Shown: positions 49,294-56,991 of the stretch, one piece after another
Layout of the letters: each line of letters begins with the position of its first letter
Numbering within the stretch: the stretch's first letter is position 1
Assembly: GCF_030232585.1 (NCBI RefSeq)
Contig: NZ_JASPJX010000009.1
Location: 1-64,000 of the forward strand
Reading direction: 5' to 3'
Source of the DNA: Corynebacterium sp. MSK008
GTDB lineage: Bacteria; Actinomycetota; Actinomycetes; Mycobacteriales; Mycobacteriaceae
Length of the DNA stretch: 64,000 bases
The notes under the pieces: model-generated
The model's input: the letters and a program-made list of their open reading frames with translations, nothing else
Told to the model about the DNA's origin: nothing
Databases searched by the model: none
Translations under genes and position numbers: made by a program

Positions 49294-49326
49294 GTTCGCC
49301 GATTCCCCTTCCAATGGCCACCACAC

Positions 49327-49358
49327 TTGACCTTCCATTGTACTGGAAGGTTCACAAT
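49327..49358 (+). promoter_or_regulatory. MerR-type promoter/operator of merA
   Basis: -35 TTGACC (49327-49332) and -10 CACAAT (49353-49358) are 20 bp apart, the overlong spacing that MerR-family activators correct by DNA twisting. Between them ACCTTCCA (49330-49337) and TGGAAGGT (49344-49351) form a perfect 8-bp dyad. The ACCTTCC...GGAAGGT arms are those known from CueR/copper promoters rather than classical mer operators. Confidence 0.82.
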
Positions 49359-49401
49359 GGTTCCATAGGAACTTTTGAACCACAGGGAAGAGACATCTGG
49401 A

Positions 49402-50826
49402 ATGACAAACGAAAAGTTCGATCTGGCGATTATTGGTTCCGGCGGCGGAGCGTTTGCGGCCGCGATCCGGGCCACCGGGCTGGGCAAGCGCGTCGTGATG
49501 GTGGAGCGCGGCACCGTGGGCGGGACATGCGTGAACACGGGCTGCGTCCCGTCGAAGGCGCTCCTGGCTGCCGCGGAGGCCCGCCACGTGGCGTTGGATT
49601 CGGCCCGCTTCCCTGGGGTGGCGGCCTCGGCGGGCCCGGTGGACATGCCGGCCCTGATTCAGGGCAAGGCCGCGCTGGTTGAAAGCATGCGCACGGAGAA
49701 GTACGTCGATCTGGCCGCGGACTACGGGTGGACGATGATCTCGGGGGACGCGTCGTTCACCGGAACCCAGGACGCACCGCTGCTCCGGGTGATCTCCCCG
49801 GATGGTGCAGTGAGAACGATCGAGGCCGGGCACTACCTCGTGGCCACTGGCTCCGCACCCTACGTGCCCCCCGTTCCCGGACTGGCCGAGGCCGGGTACC
49901 TGACCTCGACGACGGCGATGGAACTGGACGAGGTGCCCGAATCAATGCTGATCCTGGGCGGAGGCTATGTTGCCCTGGAGATGGCACAGCTTTTCTCCCG
50001 GCTGGGCTCCCGGGTGACCATGCTGGTCCGTTCCCGGTTGGCCTCGCAGGAGGAACCGGAGGCATCCAAGGCGTTGGCGGGGGTGTTCGCCGACGAGGGG
50101 ATCCGGGTGGTCCGGCGGGCCATGGCCGACTCCGTGGCCTCCGGCCCGGACGGGGTCTCGGTGACGGCAAACGTGGCCGGGGACGAGGAGGTGTTCCGCG
50201 CTTCCCACATCCTCGTGGCACTGGGCCGCCGCCCAGTGACCGAGGGACTGGACCTTGACGCCGTCGGGGTGAAGACCGGCGCATCCGGCGAGATCGTGGT
50301 CGATTCCCGCCTGGCCACGTCCAACCCGCGGGTTTGGGCCGCCGGGGACGCGACCGGCCATCGGGAGTTCGTTTACGTCGCAGCGGCCCACGGCGCCCTG
50401 GCCGTGGACAATGCGTTCACCGATGCCCTGGCCGAGGTCGACTACCGGCACCTGCCCCGGGTCACCTTCACCAGTCCCGCCATCGGGGCGGTCGGGATGA
50501 CGGAAAAGGAAGCTGTCGCCGCCGGGATCAGCTGCGAGTGCGGGGTCCTCCCCCTGGAGTACGTGCCGCGAGCCGTGGTCAACCGCGACACCCGCGGCTT
50601 CATCAAGGTTGTCGCGGACCGCGACACCGGACGGATCCTGGGCCTCTCCGCGGTGGCCAAGGACGCCGGGGAAATCGCCGCCGCCGGCGTCTACATCCTC
50701 GAAGCGGGCATGACCACCGCGCAGGTCGCCGCCGCCTGGAGCCCCTACCTGACGATGGCCGAGGGCATCAGGATCGCCGCCAAGGCCTTCACCACCGACG
50801 TCTCCAAGCTCTCCTGCTGCGCCTGA
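49402..50826 (+). CDS. merA: Mercury(II) reductase
   Basis: FAD/NADPH disulfide oxidoreductase that reduces Hg(II) to volatile Hg(0) in the cytoplasm. 474 residues, lacking the N-terminal heavy-metal-binding domain found in many MerA proteins. The redox pair is GTCVNTGCVPSK (Cys43, Cys48), and the C-terminal vicinal Cys472-Cys473 (SCCA) that hands over Hg is present, which separates it from lipoamide dehydrogenase. First gene of a five-gene plus-strand operon behind a MerR-type promoter. Confidence 0.96.
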   Translation: MTNEKFDLAIIGSGGGAFAAAIRATGLGKRVVMVERGTVGGTCVNTGCVPSKALLAAAEARHVALDSARFPGVAASAGPVDMPALIQGKAALVESMRTEKYVDLAADYGWTMISGDASFTGTQDAPLLRVISPDGAVRTIEAGHYLVATGSAPYVPPVPGLAEAGYLTSTTAMELDEVPESMLILGGGYVALEMAQLFSRLGSRVTMLVRSRLASQEEPEASKALAGVFADEGIRVVRRAMADSVASGPDGVSVTANVAGDEEVFRASHILVALGRRPVTEGLDLDAVGVKTGASGEIVVDSRLATSNPRVWAAGDATGHREFVYVAAAHGALAVDNAFTDALAEVDYRHLPRVTFTSPAIGAVGMTEKEAVAAGISCECGVLPLEYVPRAVVNRDTRGFIKVVADRDTGRILGLSAVAKDAGEIAAAGVYILEAGMTTAQVAAAWSPYLTMAEGIRIAAKAFTTDVSKLSCCA

Positions 50827-50860
50827 GCTGCAGCCCCCACTACCGAAGCAAAGGAATGCC

Positions 50861-51514
50861 ATGACCGCCACCGACCAGGCCCTCACCTATCTGTTGTCCC
50901 CCGCGCGCTCCGGAATAGACCCGGACTTGTTCGTGCCGCTGCTGCGGCTCCTGGCCGAGGGCGAGCCCGTCACGGTCGCCGAACTGGCCACCGCCAGTGG
51001 CCGGAGCGAAGACACGGTCCGGCAGGGACTGGCCGCCGTCCCGGACACCGAGTACGACGACGAGGGCCGCATCATCGGCCTGGCCCTGACGATGCGGCCC
51101 ACCCCGCATCGCTTCACCCTGGCCGGGGAACAGCTCTACACCTGGTGCGCCCTGGACACCCTCTTCTTCCCGGCCCTGATCGGGAAGGCCGCAACCATTG
51201 AGTCGACCTCCCCGGGTAGCGGGACCCTCATCCGGGTGATGACGGGCGCGGACGGCACGGTGACCTCCGTGCAGCCGGCCACCGCCGTCGTGTCCATCAT
51301 CAGCCACCCGGGCACGGGGCCGGTGCGGTCATCGTTCTGCAACCAGGTCCACTACTTCGCCTCCCGCGAGGACGCCCAGCCGTGGTTGGATTCCCATCCC
51401 GACGGCGAAGTCCTGGACATCGAGGCGGCACACCGGGCCGGTGCCGCCATGGCCGCCGCCCTCCTCGCCGCGGCCGCCACGCGGGCCCCCGCGGCGCAGG
51501 ACTCCTGCTGCTGA
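50861..51514 (+). CDS. merB: Alkylmercury lyase (organomercurial lyase)
   Basis: Cleaves the carbon-mercury bond of organomercurials and passes Hg(II) to MerA. 217 residues. The catalytic set is in place: Cys96 and Asp99 in YTWCALDTLFF and Cys160 in SSFCNQVHYF. It ends with a Cys pair (DSCC) that could bind Hg. The presence of merB makes this a broad-spectrum mercury locus. The gene follows merA by 34 bp. Confidence 0.95.
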   Translation: MTATDQALTYLLSPARSGIDPDLFVPLLRLLAEGEPVTVAELATASGRSEDTVRQGLAAVPDTEYDDEGRIIGLALTMRPTPHRFTLAGEQLYTWCALDTLFFPALIGKAATIESTSPGSGTLIRVMTGADGTVTSVQPATAVVSIISHPGTGPVRSSFCNQVHYFASREDAQPWLDSHPDGEVLDIEAAHRAGAAMAAALLAAAATRAPAAQDSCC

Positions 51515-51532
51515 GCTTTAAAAGGACATGAC

Positions 51533-51856
51533 ATGACCCAGCACCCAGAACAGCCAGACACCGGCCATCAACCCGTCCGGCAGACCGGTCGCCCCGGGCG
51601 ATACCACACACTGGCCGCAGGAATCGGCATAGCAGCGGCCATGATCCTGTGCTGCGCAGGACCCATCCTCATCGCCGCCGGAGCCCTCGGCGCGATCGCC
51701 GGATTCTTCTCAAATCCCCTCGTGTTACTCGCGGCCGCCACGGTGCTCCTGGCCGGGATCATCGCCGTCACCAGGCAGCGAAAACGCCGCAGGTCCGACG
51801 ACTGCTGCCCTCCCGCATCCCCCGAGCACCACCGCACCGACCACGGCACCGCCTGA
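51533..51856 (+). CDS. Small mercury-transport-like membrane protein
   Basis: 107-residue protein with two membrane helices. The first contains a Cys pair (AAMILCCAGPILIAAGALGAI), as in MerT/MerF/MerC-type Hg(II) importers, and the cytoplasmic tail has a second pair (DDCCPP). The polar N-terminus and tail are His/Arg-rich. MerF is the nearest match by helix number. It probably carries Hg(II) inward to MerA. No MerP is present. Confidence 0.78.
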   Translation: MTQHPEQPDTGHQPVRQTGRPGRYHTLAAGIGIAAAMILCCAGPILIAAGALGAIAGFFSNPLVLLAAATVLLAGIIAVTRQRKRRRSDDCCPPASPEHHRTDHGTA

Positions 51857-51894
51857 GTCCCCATCCCCATTCCTGGAAGGAACCACCAGACACC

Positions 51895-52458
51895 ATGACA
51901 TACCCGAGATCCCGCCGTTCTCTGTCCGTTCCCCGGCCCAGGCACCTCGCCTCCGCCCTGTTTCTGACAGCGGTCATGGCACTGACAACCGCCTGCGCCA
52001 GCTCACCGAGCGGCCCGTCGGCCGCGCCAGGCGGTTCGTCGCCCGACGCGGCCGGTGCCGTTGCTGTTACGGTCTCCGACATTGACGGCACTACCCGGAC
52101 CATCCCGGACGGTAAGCCCGCAGCACTGTTCTTCTTCTCTGTCGGATGCGGTGAGTGTGTGGAAGGGGCCGATTCCCTGAACAAGGCCTCCACGGCCCTG
52201 GGAAGCTCGGCCGACTACCTCCTGGTGGACGTGGACCCCCGAGAACCGAAGGAGACCATCAACGGATTCCGCGATTACATCAAGGCCCCTGAGCTCCCTG
52301 CCGTCATCGACACCGGGGCCACACTGACCACCCGGTACAAGGTCACCTCCATGAGCACCCTGGTGGTGGTCGACGCGAAGGGTGACGTTACCTTCCGGGC
52401 CACCGACCCGTCTGCGGAAAAGATCCAAGAAGAACTCACCAAGGCCGGTGCCCAATGA
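51895..52458 (+). CDS. Thioredoxin-like lipoprotein
   Basis: 187-residue exported protein with lipobox TTAC (Cys34), a Ser/Pro/Gly linker and a TlpA/thioredoxin-like domain containing CGEC (Cys85, Cys88) in FFFSVGCGECVEGADSL. It probably works outside the membrane as a thiol redox protein or Hg(II) ligand. The 4-bp overlap with the CcdA-like gene (ATGA) suggests that CcdA keeps it reduced. ATG at 51895 is the only start that gives the lipoprotein signal. Confidence 0.8.
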   Translation: MTYPRSRRSLSVPRPRHLASALFLTAVMALTTACASSPSGPSAAPGGSSPDAAGAVAVTVSDIDGTTRTIPDGKPAALFFFSVGCGECVEGADSLNKASTALGSSADYLLVDVDPREPKETINGFRDYIKAPELPAVIDTGATLTTRYKVTSMSTLVVVDAKGDVTFRATDPSAEKIQEELTKAGAQ

Positions 52459-53411
52459 CAGCCCTGCTTGCCCTGGCCTTCGCCGCTGGAATGATTGCCC
52501 CGGTCAATCCCTGCGGTTTCGCCCTCCTGCCCGCCTGGATAGCCCAGACCATCGGGGACGCCCGGACGCGCCCGCTCGCGCTGCGTCTGGCCCACGGGCT
52601 CCGGGCCGGGCTCGCGCTCAGCCTCGGCTTCGCCGGGACCCTGGCAGCCTTCGGGCTGATCGTCAGCGCGGGCGCCAGGACCCTGATCAGCGCAGCGCCC
52701 TGGCTGGGAATGGCCACCGGGGTGATCCTTCTCCTGCTGGGCCTGGCCATGCTCACCGGACTCACACCACGGCTCCGTCTGCCGGCCTGGGCCACGAAAC
52801 CCCGCACACAAGAAGCCGCAGGGGCAGGGCACAAAACCGGGCGCATGGTGGCCTTCGGGGTCGGATACGCCGCAGCATCCCTCGGCTGCACCCTCGGGGT
52901 GCTCCTGGCCGTGATCGCCCAAGCCCAGGCCGTCGCCAGCTACGCCGGGCTGCTCGCGGTCTTCGCCGCCTACGCCGCAGGCTCGGCCACTGTCCTGGTG
53001 CTCGTTTCGGCAGGCACGTCCATCGCCGGGGCCGCCCTCGGGCGAAGAATCACCGGCCTGGCCAAGCACAGCAACCGCATCGCCGCCTTCATCCTCACCA
53101 TAACCGGCGCCTACCTCAGCTGGTATTGGTATCCCGCCGCCACCGGCGGAACCGCACAGGCCAACAGCCTCGCCGTATGGTCAGCCGCCGCCAGCGCCTG
53201 GATCAGCGACAACAGCACCCTGATCGCAGCCCTCGCCGCAGCCGTGGTGCTCGCATCGGCATTGGCCGCCCTCAACCGGCGCAGGAGACTGCGCATCAGA
53301 CAGGGAACGCCGCCCACAGGCGAGGGCCCCGGGCAAAGCGGGGAACCCGACTGCTGCGCACCAACTCCGGACAACAACTCGACCGAGGACCGGCCAGGCA
53401 CGATCCCGTAG
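52455..53411 (+). CDS. CcdA/DsbD-like thiol electron carrier
   Basis: 318-residue membrane protein. The first helix begins MTALLALAFAAGMIAPVNPCGFALLPAW (Cys20) and a later helix has ASLGCTLGVLL (Cys145); these two Cys in CcdA proteins pass electrons across the membrane. About seven to eight helices are predicted, plus a polar C-terminal tail with a Cys pair (EPDCCAPT) that may bind metal. Expected role: moves reducing power from cytoplasmic thioredoxin to the TlpA-like lipoprotein. Last gene of the mer operon. Confidence 0.82.
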   Translation: MTALLALAFAAGMIAPVNPCGFALLPAWIAQTIGDARTRPLALRLAHGLRAGLALSLGFAGTLAAFGLIVSAGARTLISAAPWLGMATGVILLLLGLAMLTGLTPRLRLPAWATKPRTQEAAGAGHKTGRMVAFGVGYAAASLGCTLGVLLAVIAQAQAVASYAGLLAVFAAYAAGSATVLVLVSAGTSIAGAALGRRITGLAKHSNRIAAFILTITGAYLSWYWYPAATGGTAQANSLAVWSAAASAWISDNSTLIAALAAAVVLASALAALNRRRRLRIRQGTPPTGEGPGQSGEPDCCAPTPDNNSTEDRPGTIP

Positions 53412-54200
53412 CTGGCCGAGGACTCCCAAAAAGCAAGGGGGAGAGGGAACCGTGCCCCATCTTCTGGCAAACGAGGCGCCCGCCTATCAGGACAGGTTGG
53501 TACAGCGGCATCAGGCCGGAAGTCAATTCGTGCAGAGGACTTCGGGCAATCCGTCAGGAGCCCTCTGTACCGCCCCCGCAATGACGGGAACGTCAGTGTG
53601 GTGGACTTCGGAAAGCCACAGTGACACCCACTAGTTGTACTCGACCGTGACGTTGGTGGCACTTTCGGTCTTGTGAAATAGTTAGGCCTCCTGGCTTAGT
53701 GGAGCTGTCTAGTTCTTCACTGCCGGAGGCCTCTATGCCCAACGGTAACGCCCGCTTGACCACGCATGCGAGAGCGTTGCTGGTGGCCAGGCAAGCTCAT
53801 CCATATCGATGTGAAGAAACTCAGCCGCATCCCCGACAGCGGCGGTTGGCGAGTCCACGACCGATCCGCGACCGGAAGACCCGATCGGGTTCGACCACGT
53901 CCATGCCGCTGTCGATGACCACACCCGACTCGCTTATATGGCCCACTAGCGGTCGCGGAGCGTCCTGAAAACCTAAAGTTTTATGAGACACCCGGCAGGA
54001 ACTGGAATGTGAGACCGTTTCATGGGGCAATTGGCCTCCTCCCCGTCTCACTAAAGCGTCTCGCCCTAAGTTGTCGCAGGGTGGTGCTCGGTAGGGGTTT
54101 GTGAGGCATAATCGAGACATGAGGCTTTTGGGGTACACCCATCTGTACGCGCTGACCTGCGGCGTTGTGGGTTGTGCCGAGCGTGCTGCCGGAGTCCCTT
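53412..54200. other. Gene-poor spacer with IS remnant
   Basis: About 790 bp after the mer operon without an intact gene. It contains the decayed IS481-type transposase (53733-53948, listed separately). The rest, including 54120-54230 where a short frame begins after a -10-like CATAAT, shows no recognisable protein. Confidence 0.5.
53733..53948 (+). pseudogene. Decayed IS481-type transposase
   Basis: Pieces of an IS481-like transposase survive in different frames: MPNGNARLTTHARALLV at the N-terminus, IHIDVKKLSRIPDSGGWRVHDR from the catalytic core in a second frame, and GFDHVHAAVDDHTRLAY in a third. The region between N-terminus and core is deleted, and at least two frameshifts separate the pieces. 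It cannot encode an active enzyme. Confidence 0.75.
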
Positions 54201-54545
54201 TCAGTGTCCCTGGGGTAGGAGCGGCCGCATGAAGGTGCGCTCGTACCGCAGGACGCACCCGGACTCGTCTCGAATCCGGTCAGCGGCGATGAAGTCCGGG
54301 TGGGTGCCGAACAAGGTGCGGTACTGCTCGTAGGCAGCCAGGCTGGGGAAGCTGAACAGGGATTCCGCACGGTCACTCACACCTTCCGCGGGTAGGTAGT
54401 ACCCGTGGTGGGTGCCGCCGTGTTCGTCGACATGCCGCATCCAAGCGCGGGCGAACTGTTCAAAGGCCGCGATCTGGTCGGGGTCGATGGTGTAGTGGAC
54501 GACACAGGTGATCACATCCACAACGCTAGGCCCACAGGCGCTCAT
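54201..54545 (-). CDS. NIPSNAP-family protein
   Basis: 114-residue cytoplasmic protein from ATG at 54545 with a ferredoxin-like alpha/beta barrel NIPSNAP fold: VITCVVHYTIDPDQIAAFEQFARAWM, then GGTHHGYYLPAEG and FSFPSLAAYEQYRTLFGTHPDF. Function unknown. A 19-bp element upstream of it recurs upstream of the tetR-led operon. Confidence 0.82.
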   Translation of the reverse strand: MSACGPSVVDVITCVVHYTIDPDQIAAFEQFARAWMRHVDEHGGTHHGYYLPAEGVSDRAESLFSFPSLAAYEQYRTLFGTHPDFIAADRIRDESGCVLRYERTFMRPLLPQGH

Positions 54546-54572
54546 TGGGGAGCCTTTGTCTGTGCGCCTCGT

Positions 54573-54591
54573 GGTGCACCTGGGGCACACC
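54573..54591. repeat. 19-bp direct repeat, left copy
   Basis: GGTGCACCTGGGGCACACC. It matches 55901-55919 at 17 of 19 positions in the same orientation. The two copies bracket the SMR-SMR-TetR cassette. Confidence 0.75.
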
Positions 54592-54620
54592 AATCTGCCT
54601 GGTTTACCTGCGGAAATGCG

Positions 54621-54950
54621 TCAGTTCGCCAAGTTGGCGCCGATTTCAACGGTGAGAACTCCGACGGCGATGAAGAGGATGCCGAGGGCCATGGTTCGGG
54701 TGAGGGGTTCGTGGAAGATGACCCGGGCGAGGATCGCGGTGAGAGCTACGCCGGATGCTGCCCAGATGCCGTAGGCGACGCCAAGGGCCATGCCGTCGGC
54801 CAAGGCGAGACTTAAGGCGACGAACGCCACGAGATACCCCGCGATGACGCCGATGAACCATTTCTTCACCCGGCCACCGTCGGAGGCTCGTAGCGACATG
54901 GTCGCGACGACTTCGGACAAGATGGCGCCTGCGAGGAAGATCCATCTCAT
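54621..54950 (-). CDS. SMR-family small multidrug exporter subunit
   Basis: 109-residue membrane protein with four helices. The conserved proton/drug glutamate is at 13 in AGAILSEVVATMSLRASDG, and AYGIWAASGVALTAI is the helix-3 signature. SMR proteins export quaternary ammonium compounds, dyes or guanidinium. It overlaps the second SMR gene by 4 bp, the layout of a heterodimeric pair (as in EbrAB or YkkCD). Confidence 0.9.
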   Translation of the reverse strand: MRWIFLAGAILSEVVATMSLRASDGGRVKKWFIGVIAGYLVAFVALSLALADGMALGVAYGIWAASGVALTAILARVIFHEPLTRTMALGILFIAVGVLTVEIGANLAN

Positions 54951-55306
54951 GAGTTGACTCCTGCTTCCTGGGCTGCGGTTTGCTGAGCTTTCTGGGAGCC
55001 GAGTTCGACGGTGAGGACACCGCTGATGATCAGAACCATTCCAAGACCCATCACAGCAGTCAGAGGTTCACCGAAAATCGCGGCGGATAGCACAGCGGCG
55101 AGCACGACCCCGCTGGCTCCCCAGATGCCATAGGCGACGCCGATCTGCATTCCTTCGCGCAGGCAGAAGGTGAGGAAGACGAAAGTGCCGATGTATCCGG
55201 CAGCAACCACGATGTACCAGGATGGGTGATTGAGCGCCGCCTTGAGAGACAGCGTCGCCGCCACTTCGGTAGTGATGGCACCAGCGAGCAGGAACCACTG
55301 CTTCAT
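54947..55306 (-). CDS. SMR-family small multidrug exporter subunit (partner)
   Basis: 119 residues from ATG at 55306 (AAGGA 8 nt upstream). The conserved glutamate is in AGAITTEVAATLSLKAALNH, and AYGIWGASGVVLAAVLSA is the helix-3 signature. It is slightly longer at the C-terminus than its partner. It overlaps both the tetR gene and the partner by 4 bp, so all three genes form one coupled operon. Likely substrates are quaternary ammonium compounds. Confidence 0.9.
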   Translation of the reverse strand: MKQWFLLAGAITTEVAATLSLKAALNHPSWYIVVAAGYIGTFVFLTFCLREGMQIGVAYGIWGASGVVLAAVLSAAIFGEPLTAVMGLGMVLIISGVLTVELGSQKAQQTAAQEAGVNS

Positions 55307-55848
55307 GGGGTTGTTCCTTCGATCAGGGAGCGAATGCTGGAGACGACGGCTTCGAGATCCGCGCCGTGGAGGGTGGACACACCTGTGGCCTGGGCGCCCC
55401 AGAGTCCGTCGGCGGCGAGTCGGGCGGTGGTCAGCCTGGCTCGGGTGGCGGCGTCGAGATCGTCCGGGAGTTCGAGCCAGCGGCCCATCCGCGTAGTCCA
55501 CGGTTCGGTGAGTTCGGGCCGGTACGTCGCTTGGCCCCAGATGATGAACTCGGCGCGCTTGGCGGCCCCGTGGGCGGCGACGTGAACGTAGCTCAGGAGC
55601 CGCTCGGTGGCGTTGGCGTTCTCGAGGGGCTTGCCAAGGGTGGCAGTCATGTCGTTCTCGACGTTGGCCGCAGCGTGGTCGACGATCGCGGCGAGCAGTA
55701 CGTCGCGGTTGCGGAAGTGATATAGCAATCCCGGTTTGGTGAGCCCGGCCTCGTGGGCCACTGCGTCAAGGGTAATGTCGCCACCCTCCGCTGCGTTCAT
55801 GACGCGGAGGGCAGCTTCCAGGATCTCGGAGCGCTGACTGGTTCGCAT
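55303..55848 (-). CDS. TetR-family repressor of the SMR pair
   Basis: 181-residue regulator. The N-terminal helix-turn-helix reads ITLDAVAHEAGLTKPGLLYHFRNRDVLLAAIVDH (about 25-58); the rest is the ligand-binding helical domain. It heads the operon and should repress its own transcription; a palindrome lies 12 bp upstream of its ATG. The drug-sensing ligand is unknown, presumably an SMR substrate. Confidence 0.9.
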   Translation of the reverse strand: MRTSQRSEILEAALRVMNAAEGGDITLDAVAHEAGLTKPGLLYHFRNRDVLLAAIVDHAAANVENDMTATLGKPLENANATERLLSYVHVAAHGAAKRAEFIIWGQATYRPELTEPWTTRMGRWLELPDDLDAATRARLTTARLAADGLWGAQATGVSTLHGADLEAVVSSIRSLIEGTTP

Positions 55849-55859
55849 ATAGCTAACTT

Positions 55860-55871
55860 TACCATTTGGTA
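55860..55871 (-). promoter_or_regulatory. Candidate TetR operator
   Basis: TACCA-TT-TGGTA is a perfect palindrome 12 bp upstream of the tetR ATG, with partial extension on both sides (CTTTACC / GGTAGGTGAAG). Its position over the start region fits autorepression. Confidence 0.55.
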
Positions 55872-55900
55872 GGTGAAGCCTTCAACTGCGGGCACTGGTA

Positions 55901-55919
55901 GGGGCACCTGGGGTACACC
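55901..55919. repeat. 19-bp direct repeat, right copy
   Basis: GGGGCACCTGGGGTACACC, differing from 54573-54591 at two positions. It overlaps a palindrome TGGGGT-AC-ACCCCA (55909-55922). Confidence 0.75.
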
Positions 55920-55922
55920 CCA

Positions 55923-55981
55923 AGCGAACAATTTGTGAATGAAAAAACTTCCTGTTCGCTAGGGTTAGTTCCAAGACTAAC
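55923..55981. promoter_or_regulatory. Candidate res site of the resolvase
   Basis: Two inverted repeats lie just upstream of the resolvase gene: AGCGAACA (55923-55930) with TGTTCGCT (55953-55960), and GTTAGT (55964-55969) with ACTAAC (55976-55981). Serine resolvases bind paired sub-sites of this kind in front of their own genes. Assignment is inferred from position. Confidence 0.45.
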
Positions 55982-56020
55982 GGAACAGAACCGTCACTGC
56001 CTCTGGAGATCACTGAACAG

Positions 56021-56473
56021 TTGGGGGCGATCTCAGGACAAAAGGTGGGCTATGCCCGGGTGAGTTCGAAAGATCAGAACCTTGATCGTCAGATTGAACA
56101 ACTCAAGGCAGAGAAGGTCTTCACCTATTACACGGATAAGGCCAGTGGTGGATCGCGTGAGCGCCCTGGACTTGATGAAGCAATGCGATATGTCCGTGCA
56201 GGAGATCAGCTTGTCGTCACGTCGATGGATCGGTGCGCGCGTTCACTGACGGATCTGTACGCCATTGTTGACGAGCTAGTCAGCAAAGGAGTGTCGGTGA
56301 AGTTCCTCAAGGAGGGACAGACCTACTCAAAAGACTCCACCCCGATCGCCAAGCTGATGCTAGGGCTGTTGGGTTTTGTTCAGTTGGGTAAGGCCGTGAA
56401 AGAGCTGGATCAACACCGTGAAATAGTTGAAAAAAATAACCCCGCAGGTTTCCCTGCGGGGTGTCGTTGTTAG
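56021..56473 (+). pseudogene. Serine resolvase, truncated at the C-terminus
   Basis: Catalytic domain of a Tn3-type resolvase/invertase: VGYARVSSKDQNLDRQIEQL with the nucleophile Ser, then DKASGGSRERPGLDEAMRYVRAGDQLVV and MDRCARSLTDLYAIVDEL. The similarity stops near residue 130 (LMLGLLGFVQLGKAVKELDQ); the expected ERxxIxxRQ helix and DNA-binding domain are missing. The frame then reads into the ssb terminator (PAGFPAGC). Start is TTG at 56021 or GTG at 56045. The break marks a recombination junction near 56420. Confidence 0.8.
56431..56461 (-). terminator. Terminator of ssb
   Basis: CCCCGCAGG (56440-56448) pairs with CCTGCGGGG (56453-56461); on the minus strand TTATTTTTTT follows. It lies 8 bp past the ssb stop and inside the read-through tail of the truncated resolvase. 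Confidence 0.88.
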
Positions 56474-56901
56474 AACGGTGCTTCGTCGTTGTCGGCGTCA
56501 GCGCCAGCCAGGGCGGCGTTCGCCGCCTCGCCTCCGCGACGGGCTGCGCGCGCAGCGGACTCTTTCTTGGAGTCGATCAGCTGCACGGTGTCGATACGGG
56601 CGACCAGCGGGTAGTGCTTCACACCGTCCTTGTCGGTGTAGACGTCGGTCTTCAGCGAGTAGCTCACTGCGACACGGTCGCCGGACCCGATGCAGCCGAA
56701 CACGCCGGGGTTCTTCGCGTCCTGGACGTAGCCGGTCAGCTCCACGATCTCGCTTTCCACCTTGCCGGTGGCCTTGTTCTTGAAGGTGTTGCGCGCATAG
56801 ACGCTGAGCTTCACCGTCGCACCGCCGTTTGCGTGCTCGAACAGCTTCGGTGCGCGAGCTGCGTTGCCGACGATGGTGCCGTTGTTGAAGGGGTTGGACA
56901 T
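56470..56901 (-). CDS. ssb: Single-stranded DNA-binding protein
   Basis: 143-residue SSB. It begins MSNPFNNGTIVGNAARAPKLFEH and continues with an OB-fold core (VKLSVYARNTFKN, EIVELTGYVQDAK, GDRVAVSYSLKTDVY). The tail is short, and the acidic tip DNDEAPF resembles the DDIPF protein-docking end. ATG at 56901 has AAGGAG 7 nt upstream. It differs from the usual chromosomal SSB start and is probably a plasmid- or element-type second copy. A 47-residue ORF and a DUF4192 gene follow upstream on the same strand. Confidence 0.88.
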   Translation of the reverse strand: MSNPFNNGTIVGNAARAPKLFEHANGGATVKLSVYARNTFKNKATGKVESEIVELTGYVQDAKNPGVFGCIGSGDRVAVSYSLKTDVYTDKDGVKHYPLVARIDTVQLIDSKKESAARAARRGGEAANAALAGADADNDEAPF

Positions 56902-56991
56902 GATGGTTCTCCTTATGTGGGTGGGTGTGAATTGCCGTGCAATGTGGGTGTTGAAGCAGCTGCTTTGCTGCTGCGGGGGGTTGCGCTGTCG

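Noticed and set aside
49402..50826. Lipoamide dehydrogenase as the identity of the flavoprotein
   Set aside because: The C-terminal Cys pair, the adjacent merB and MerR-type promoter point to mercuric reductase.
53452..53634. Short plus-strand frame after the CcdA-like gene
   Set aside because: No ribosome site of quality, no family resemblance, and it lies in decayed DNA.
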